This document shows positions 58,861-64,000 of a stretch of DNA of 64,000 nucleotides, in pieces. The position numbers were made by a program, and so were the translations under genes. The stretch is taken from positions 1-64,000 of the forward strand of contig NZ_MTQM01000005.1 of the NCBI RefSeq assembly GCF_001984105.1, given 5' to 3'. How positions within the stretch are numbered: the stretch's first letter is position 1; each line of letters opens with the position of its first letter. This stretch comes from Microbacterium sp. CSI-V. GTDB taxonomy: Bacteria > Actinomycetota > Actinomycetes > Actinomycetales > Microbacteriaceae. The notes beneath the pieces were generated by a model. It made no database searches and was not told the origin of the DNA. It was given only the letters and a program-made list of their open reading frames with translations.

Positions 58861-59874
58861 TCAGGGGCGCAGCGGCGCCGAGTCGCGGACGACGAGTCGC
58901 GTCGGCAGCGGGGTGCTCTCGCTGACGGTGTCGGGCTCCTCCACCATCAGCAACACCTTCTGCATCAGGATCTCCCCCAGCGCGGCGAAGTCCTGGCGCA
59001 CAGTGGTGAGCGAGGGGAAGAGGAACGGCGCCTCGGGGACGTCGTCGAACCCGACCACCCCGATGTCCTCCGGCACCCGCAGCCCGCGTTCGCGGAGCGC
59101 CGACAGGACACCGATCGCCATGTGATCGTTGGCGACGAAGATCCCCTCACCGGGGGTGAGGTCGGTCTCGGTCGCGATCCGGTACCCGCTCGCCGCGGAC
59201 CAGTCCCCGTGCACCGGCGGAGTCGACTGCGCGCGGGCGGAGGCGATCTCTTCACGCCAGCCGCGCAGACGCTCCACCGCGTCGGGGTTGCGGGCGGGAC
59301 CGGCGATGTGACGGACGGTGGTGTACCCCGACTCCAGCAGGTGTCGCACGGCCGCACGGGCACCGCGGTACTGGTCGATCGCGACCAGACGCGGGTGGGG
59401 CCGGCTGGTCGTGGCCGCGGCGACGATCGGGACGTCGATCTCGATCGCCTGCACCGCCGCGAGCACCTCGACGTCGACGACGATGAGCACGATGGCATCC
59501 ACGCGCTGCTTCAGCAGCCCGTCGATCGCCGCACGGACGGCGGCCACGTCGCTCTGGGGCGAGCTGATCGCGTCGACGTTGTACCGGGCGGCGCGAGCCG
59601 CGAAGTTGAAGTTCGTCGCGATCGACGTGGGGCCGTAGTCGACGGTGCCGGGTGTCACCAGGCCGATCGTGCGGGTGCGCCGCGTGACGAGGGCCCGCGC
59701 GGCCGGCGACGGGCTGTACCGCAGTTGCGCGATGGCCTGCTCGACGCGCGCCCGGGTCGCCGGACGGACGTTGGGCATGTTGTTGAGGACCCGCGAGACG
59801 GTCTGGTGCGATACGCCCGCGAGACGAGCCACGTCGAAGATGTTGGCGGTCCGGGATGCCTTCTCGTCAGCCAT
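58861..59874 (-). CDS. LacI-family regulator of the arabinofuranoside locus
   Basis: A 337-residue LacI/GalR repressor with helix-turn-helix ANIFDVARLAGVSHQTVSRVLNN at residues 10-32. The effector domain includes VVGFDDVPEAPFLFPSLTTVRQDF, and the tail PTRLVVRDS is typical. Its start overlaps the end of the upstream ATPase gene by 8 bp, so it is the distal gene of the transporter operon. It lies just before the GH43 promoter with twin operators, which it probably controls. Confidence 0.9.
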   Translation of the reverse strand: MADEKASRTANIFDVARLAGVSHQTVSRVLNNMPNVRPATRARVEQAIAQLRYSPSPAARALVTRRTRTIGLVTPGTVDYGPTSIATNFNFAARAARYNVDAISSPQSDVAAVRAAIDGLLKQRVDAIVLIVVDVEVLAAVQAIEIDVPIVAAATTSRPHPRLVAIDQYRGARAAVRHLLESGYTTVRHIAGPARNPDAVERLRGWREEIASARAQSTPPVHGDWSAASGYRIATETDLTPGEGIFVANDHMAIGVLSALRERGLRVPEDIGVVGFDDVPEAPFLFPSLTTVRQDFAALGEILMQKVLLMVEEPDTVSESTPLPTRLVVRDSAPLRP

Positions 59875-61414
59875 CGGAGACCCCCTCCTCCCCCGCGGCG
59901 GGCTTGGCCACGAGGGCGAGGAGGGCGTCGGAGGTGAGCTCGGCGGCGGGGAGGATCTGCGCGAGCACGCCGTCGCGCATGACGGCGACGAGATGCGCGA
60001 CGCGCAGGACCTCATCAAGTTCGGCGGAGATGTAGACGATCGCGAGACCGTTGTCGGACAGCTCCCCCACCAGCCGCTGGATCTCGGCCTTCGCGCCGAC
60101 GTCGATCCCGCGCGTCGGCTCGTCGAGCACGATGACCCGGGGCGAGAGCGCGAGGAGCCGCGCGAGGAGCACTTTCTGCTGATTGCCGCCCGAGAGCGTG
60201 GCGACGGGGCGATCGATGTCGGCGGGACGGATGTGCAGCGCCTCCACCCAGCTCGTCGCGAGCTCCCGGCGCCGCGCGGTGCTGAGTCGATGGAAGATCC
60301 CGCGCTGCGCCTGCAGGGCCAGCGTGATGTTGTCCAGGACGCTGAGGTCGCCGATGATGCCCTCGGTGCGTCGGTTCTCCGACGAGTAGGCCACGCGCCG
60401 ACGGATCGCCTCGCGCGGCGACCCGAGCCGCACCGGCTCACCGTCGATGCGGACCTCGCCGCCGTCCGGATGATCGACTCCGGTCAGCGCCCGCGCCAGC
60501 TCGCTGCGCCCCGACCCCAGGAGACCCGCGACCCCGATGACCTCGCCCTCGGCGATGTCGACGTCCGCGTCGCGCAGGCGGGATCCGGATGCCAGGCCCC
60601 GCGCGCTCACGATCGAGGGACCGTCCGCGGGCTCCGGCGAGCGCTGTCCGAGAGGCGCGAGGGCGTCGGCGGCGGCACCGAGCATCTTCTCGACCAGGTC
60701 GATGCGCAGGAGCTCCCGCGTGCCGTACTCCCCCACCAGGCGCCCGCCGCGGAGGACCGTGACACGGTCGCAGATCTCGTAGACCTGGTCGAGGAAGTGC
60801 GAGACGAACACGATCGCGATCCCCTGCGTCTTGAGATCGCGGATGACGCGGAAGAGCTCGGCGACCTCGTCGGCATCCAGGCTCGAGGTCGGCTCGTCGA
60901 GCACGAGCACCTTCACGTCGACCGAGACCGCGCGGGCGATCGCGACGAGCTGCTGGATGGCGAGGGGATGAGTGGACAGCACCGACGACGGGTCGACGTC
61001 GACCCCGAGGGAGGACAGGGCGTCGGCCGCGCGATCGCGCATCGCGCGGTGGTCGATCATCCCGAACCGACGCGGCTCACGACCGAGCGAGATGTTCTCG
61101 GCGACGGTCAGGTTCGGGAGGAGGTCGATCTCCTGATAGACGGTCGAGATGCCGACCGCCTGGGCGTCCGCCGGGGTGGAGAACTGCATCGGGCGACCCC
61201 CGAGGAGGATCTCCCCCTGGTCGAGCCGCAGCGCTCCGGTGATCGCCTTGATCAGTGTCGACTTGCCCGCACCGTTCTCTCCCATGAGCGAGTGCACTTC
61301 GCCGGGGCGCAGGCGGAAGTCGACGTCGGCGAGAGCGGACTCGACACCGAAACGCACCGTCGCCCCGCGGACCTCGAGGAGGGGCGGGGCAACGGTGGAC
61401 ATGGGGTCAATCAT
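59867..61414 (-). CDS. Second double-domain sugar ABC ATPase (RbsA/YtfR-like)
   Basis: A 515-residue ATPase with two nucleotide-binding domains. The first has Walker A GENGAGKST and VLVLDEPTSSLD; the second has the degenerate loop GLLGSGRSEL usual in this family, signature LSGGNQQK and [19 protein letters not shown]. It looks fully functional. It lies after the two permease genes, although another double-domain ATPase precedes them, so the operon has two ATPases. The start is at ATG 61414 or 61402; neither has a clear ribosome binding site. Confidence 0.9.
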   Translation of the reverse strand: MIDPMSTVAPPLLEVRGATVRFGVESALADVDFRLRPGEVHSLMGENGAGKSTLIKAITGALRLDQGEILLGGRPMQFSTPADAQAVGISTVYQEIDLLPNLTVAENISLGREPRRFGMIDHRAMRDRAADALSSLGVDVDPSSVLSTHPLAIQQLVAIARAVSVDVKVLVLDEPTSSLDADEVAELFRVIRDLKTQGIAIVFVSHFLDQVYEICDRVTVLRGGRLVGEYGTRELLRIDLVEKMLGAAADALAPLGQRSPEPADGPSIVSARGLASGSRLRDADVDIAEGEVIGVAGLLGSGRSELARALTGVDHPDGGEVRIDGEPVRLGSPREAIRRRVAYSSENRRTEGIIGDLSVLDNITLALQAQRGIFHRLSTARRRELATSWVEALHIRPADIDRPVATLSGGNQQKVLLARLLALSPRVIVLDEPTRGIDVGAKAEIQRLVGELSDNGLAIVYISAELDEVLRVAHLVAVMRDGVLAQILPAAELTSDALLALVAKPAAGEEGVSDG

Positions 61415-61456
61415 GCCCGCGCGACGGTCGCCGCGCGCGCATCCCCGGCAGGCGCG

Positions 61457-62470
61457 TCATTTGGAGAGCGCGGACCGCGAGACGATGATCCGCTGCACCA
61501 CGACGAACACCAGCAGGAGGGCGCCGACGGTGATCCGGGTCCAGGACTGCTCCGCGCCCGAGAACGAGATGATCGTGCGGATGAGGCCGTAGACGAAGAC
61601 GCCGATCATCGAGCCGAGCACGAACCCGCTGCCCCCGGTGAGGAGCGTGCCGCCGATGACGACCGCGGCGATCGTATCGAGCTCGGTGCCGACGCCGTTG
61701 AGGGGGTAGCCGGCACCGGAGTACGCCGTCAGGACGATTCCCGCGAGCCCCGCGCACACCCCGCTGATGACGTAGACCGAGAGCTTCGCGCGCACGACGG
61801 GAAGGCCCATGAGTCGCGCCGACTGCTCGTTCCCGCCCACGGCGTAGACCGTGCGTCCGAAGCGCGTGAACCGCAGGACGAAGGCGGCGAGGGCGACGGT
61901 GAGCAGCGCGATGATCCCGGTCGGGGTGATGTACCACCCGGCGAACGAGAAGCGCGTGGACTGCAGCCACAGCAGCCCCGCGTCGTCGACCTTGATCGAC
62001 TGCAGGCTCACCACGAAGGCCAGGCCCCGGGCGAGGAACATGCCGATCAGCGAGGCGATGAACGGCTGCACGTCGAAGAACTGCACGAGGACGCCGATCA
62101 GCAGCCCGATCGCCCCGCCGATCAGGATCATCGCGGGAACCGCGACCGCGACCGGGACGCCCTGCGACAGCAGACTGGCGCACAGGATGCCGGTGAAGGC
62201 CATGACCGCGCCGACGGAGAGGTCGATCCCGCCCGTGAGGATGACGAAGGTCATGCCCACGGCCAGCACCAGCAGGTACGCGTTGTCGAGCAGGATCGAC
62301 GACAGGATCCGGGGCAGCTGGAAGTTCGGGAAGTACGCCATCGACCCCGCGATCATGATCAGGAGGATCGCGATCGCGGCGAACACCGGAATCCACGAGA
62401 CGTGGCGGCTGAGGAATCGGCGGTACGTGGTCGGGGCGGCGGAGCCGCGCTCGGCGGTGAGAGTGACCAT
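61457..62470 (-). CDS. YjfF-like sugar ABC permease
   Basis: A 337-residue permease of the ribose/galactofuranose type (BPD_transp_2) with about nine hydrophobic segments, the motif [14 protein letters not shown] near 80-95 and FTRFGRTVYAVGGNEQSARLMGLPV. The order ATPase-permease-permease matches YtfR-YtfT-YjfF, the galactofuranose importer of E. coli; here arabinofuranose-type sugars are a reasonable substrate given the GH43 enzyme. The ATG shares a base with the stop of the upstream permease gene. Confidence 0.88.
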   Translation of the reverse strand: MVTLTAERGSAAPTTYRRFLSRHVSWIPVFAAIAILLIMIAGSMAYFPNFQLPRILSSILLDNAYLLVLAVGMTFVILTGGIDLSVGAVMAFTGILCASLLSQGVPVAVAVPAMILIGGAIGLLIGVLVQFFDVQPFIASLIGMFLARGLAFVVSLQSIKVDDAGLLWLQSTRFSFAGWYITPTGIIALLTVALAAFVLRFTRFGRTVYAVGGNEQSARLMGLPVVRAKLSVYVISGVCAGLAGIVLTAYSGAGYPLNGVGTELDTIAAVVIGGTLLTGGSGFVLGSMIGVFVYGLIRTIISFSGAEQSWTRITVGALLLVFVVVQRIIVSRSALSK

Positions 62471-63513
62471 CAGGACAGCACCTTTGCGTCGGGACGTCGG
62501 GTGAGGGGACGCACGGCCGAACGGCCCGCGGTCTGGAAGAACGCGCGGAACCGGCGCGACTGCAGCAGCACGACGATCAGCACGGCCGCGGCCATGAAGA
62601 CCGGGCTGACGGCGGGCGGAACGCCCAGGAACGTGATCGTGCTCTTCAGGGTCTGGATCGTGAAGACGCCGACGACCGTACCGGCCAGGCTGAACTTGCC
62701 GCCGGCGAGCGAGGTGCCGCCGAGGACCACCGCGAGGATGGCATCCAGTTCGATGTAGAGACCCGCGGCGTTCGCATCGGCGGCCATGATGTTCGAGCTG
62801 TAGAGGATGCCGGCCATGCCCGCGAGCGTGCCGCTGGCGATGTAGGCGCCCCAGATGATGCCGCGCGAGCGGACGCCGGCGAGCCGGCTCGCTTCGGGGT
62901 TGATGCCGACGGCCTCGGTGAGCATGCCCAGCGCCGTGCGCCGCTCGACGATCCCGACGACGATCACCGCGGCGATCGAGACGTAGAAGGCGAAGGGGAG
63001 ACCCAGGACGTATCCCTGCGCCATGAACTGGTACGGGTCGCTGTTGATGGTCGTGATGAAGCCCTTGGTGATGAGCAGGGCGACGCCGCGGCCGGCGAGC
63101 ATGAGCACGAGCGTGGCGATGATGGGTTGGATGCCGAGCACCGCGACGAGGAAGCCGTTCCAGACGCCCAGCAGCAGGGCGCTGCCGACGGCCGCGGCGA
63201 TGGCGATCATGACGACGCCGAGGTTGCCCGGTTCGGGCGAGGCCTCGATGATCGTCAGCGCCACCGCGCCCGAGACCGCCATGATCGCGCCGACCGACAG
63301 GTCGATTCCGCGCGTGGCGATGACGAGCGTCATGCCGAGGGCGACGAGCATGAGCGGCGCGCTGTTGCGCAGGATGTCGATCAGCGACCCGTACAGCTGC
63401 CCGTTCTGCACCGTGATGCTGAGGAACGACGGCCGCGAGATCGTGTTGACGGCGATGAGGGCGACGAGTGCCGCGATGGGCCACACGAGGCGGTGCGAAA
63501 GGAACTTCTTCAT
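62470..63513 (-). CDS. YtfT-like sugar ABC permease
   Basis: A 347-residue permease of the same family with [19 protein letters not shown] near 70-88 and the conserved [12 protein letters not shown] and [23 protein letters not shown] segments. It pairs with the YjfF-like protein to form a heterodimeric channel. The ATG at 63513 overlaps the upstream ATPase stop by 4 bp. Confidence 0.88.
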   Translation of the reverse strand: MKKFLSHRLVWPIAALVALIAVNTISRPSFLSITVQNGQLYGSLIDILRNSAPLMLVALGMTLVIATRGIDLSVGAIMAVSGAVALTIIEASPEPGNLGVVMIAIAAAVGSALLLGVWNGFLVAVLGIQPIIATLVLMLAGRGVALLITKGFITTINSDPYQFMAQGYVLGLPFAFYVSIAAVIVVGIVERRTALGMLTEAVGINPEASRLAGVRSRGIIWGAYIASGTLAGMAGILYSSNIMAADANAAGLYIELDAILAVVLGGTSLAGGKFSLAGTVVGVFTIQTLKSTITFLGVPPAVSPVFMAAAVLIVVLLQSRRFRAFFQTAGRSAVRPLTRRPDAKVLS

Positions 63514-64000
63514 GCGATCTTCTCCCGATCGGACGACGTTGTCTCGGGCTGCCCCTCGGCGATGTAGGCGACGAGGCCGTCGAGGTCGACGTCCTGGGTG
63601 GCCAGCTCGCCGATCTTACGACGGTCGCGCAGCACGGCCACGCGCTGCGCGATGCGGAGCACCTCCTCGAGCTCGGAGGAGATGAACACCACCGCGAGGC
63701 CCTTCTCGGCGAGTTCGGCGACCTTGCGCTGGATGTCGGCCTTGGCGCCGACGTCGATGCCGCGGGTGGGTTCGTCGAGGATGAGCAGCTCCGGGGCGGT
63801 GGCGAGCCAGCGGGCCAGGAGGACCTTCTGCTGGTTGCCGCCGGAGAGGTTGCGGATGAGCGCGTTCGGGTTCGCGGGGCGCACCCCGAGCGCGGTGATG
63901 TACTCGTCGACGATCGCCTGCACCTCGGCGGCGCCGAGCTTGCGCAGTGCGCCGCGGCGGGCCTGCACGCCGAGGATGATGTTCTCGGCCACGGTGAGGT
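63510..64000 (-). CDS. YtfR-like sugar ABC ATPase (3' part only)
   Basis: The C-terminal 163 residues of a double-domain sugar ABC ATPase; the gene runs off the right edge. Visible parts are [16 protein letters not shown], the second-domain signature [15 protein letters not shown], Walker [21 protein letters not shown] and [16 protein letters not shown]. Its stop overlaps the YtfT-like start. This is the canonical ATPase position of ytfQRT-yjfF operons, and the binding protein is expected upstream, outside the window. Confidence 0.9.
   Translation of the reverse strand, partial: LTVAENIILGVQARRGALRKLGAAEVQAIVDEYITALGVRPANPNALIRNLSGGNQQKVLLARWLATAPELLILDEPTRGIDVGAKADIQRKVAELAEKGLAVVFISSELEEVLRIAQRVAVLRDRRKIGELATQDVDLDGLVAYIAEGQPETTSSDREKIA

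Noticed and set aside
53982-58925. Antisense open frame of over 1,600 codons opposite the GH43 gene
   Set aside because: Composition is dominated by Arg, Val, Gly, Asp and His with no domain or ribosome binding site. It is a by-product of GC-rich third positions of the real gene on the other strand, which has clear LamG and GH43 motifs.
59867-61414. Arabinose-specific ATPase assignment (AraG)
   Set aside because: RbsA/AraG/YtfR ATPases are too similar to separate by reading; substrate naming would rest only on the neighbouring GH43 gene.

Overview
The window is one contiguous piece of a very GC-rich actinobacterial chromosome. The sequence suggests Microbacterium or a close relative in the Microbacteriaceae: very high GC with GC-ending codons, translationally coupled operons with ATGA/GTGA overlaps, ROK and LacI repressors beside sugar ABC operons that lack their own ATPase, a sortase-E type LAATG anchor, and an extreme excess of the words GGATGCC/GGCATCC. 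No rRNA, tRNA, IS element, prophage or CRISPR array was seen.

Layout. (1) 1-8.8 kb: a catabolic regulon for an unidentified sugar. It has a RbsC/FrcC-type ABC importer, an FGGY kinase, a type I phosphomannose-isomerase-like protein, a LacI repressor, a DUF4432 epimerase, and a divergent class I aldolase plus Gfo/Idh/MocA dehydrogenase. Copies of GACAACGTTGTC lie at the two promoters. (2) 8.9-12.6 kb: a second LacI regulator, a ROK regulator and an alditol-oxidase-like flavoprotein. (3) 12.8-21.3 kb: a surface polysaccharide locus with an NTP_transf_5 protein, a Wzy-like polymerase, a flippase, a GT2 and three GT4 enzymes. (4) 21.5-27.8 kb: an SDR, an alpha/beta-hydrolase fused to a gluconate-dehydrogenase-subunit-3-like domain and coupled to a GMC oxidoreductase, a LysR-type HTH-only protein, and an ABC-F ATPase. 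(5) 28-35.4 kb: a second glycosyltransferase locus, with a two-domain GT, a WcbI-like protein and four more GTs. (6) 35.5-42 kb: an ABC importer with a fructosidase-fold hydrolase, a serine hydrolase and a LacI regulator. (7) 42.1-49.7 kb: a GH13 glucosidase, an ABC importer, a ROK regulator and a second GH13. (8) 49.9-53.8 kb: a CitAB-type two-component system divergent from a CitM-type citrate transporter. (9) 54-64 kb: a giant wall-anchored double GH43 arabinan-degrading enzyme, a LacI regulator, and a YtfRT/YjfF-type furanose importer with a second ATPase. Overall this is a plant- or soil-polysaccharide-scavenging lifestyle combined with exopolysaccharide production.

The most unusual feature is not a gene. 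At least five families of long imperfect palindromes (60-81 bp) occupy short intergenic spaces, nearly always within about 100 bp after a stop codon. Family A (core CATAAACGCG) has four copies whose arms change together. Family C (core GTGAGTCGCCA) has three copies, and family B (core AGTGTCCAAGACACGCC) has two. One family B copy lies in frame inside a glycosyltransferase gene, in the linker between its two catalytic domains, recalling Rickettsia palindromic elements. Two intrinsic terminators are built from the same over-represented GGATGCC/GGCATCC words.
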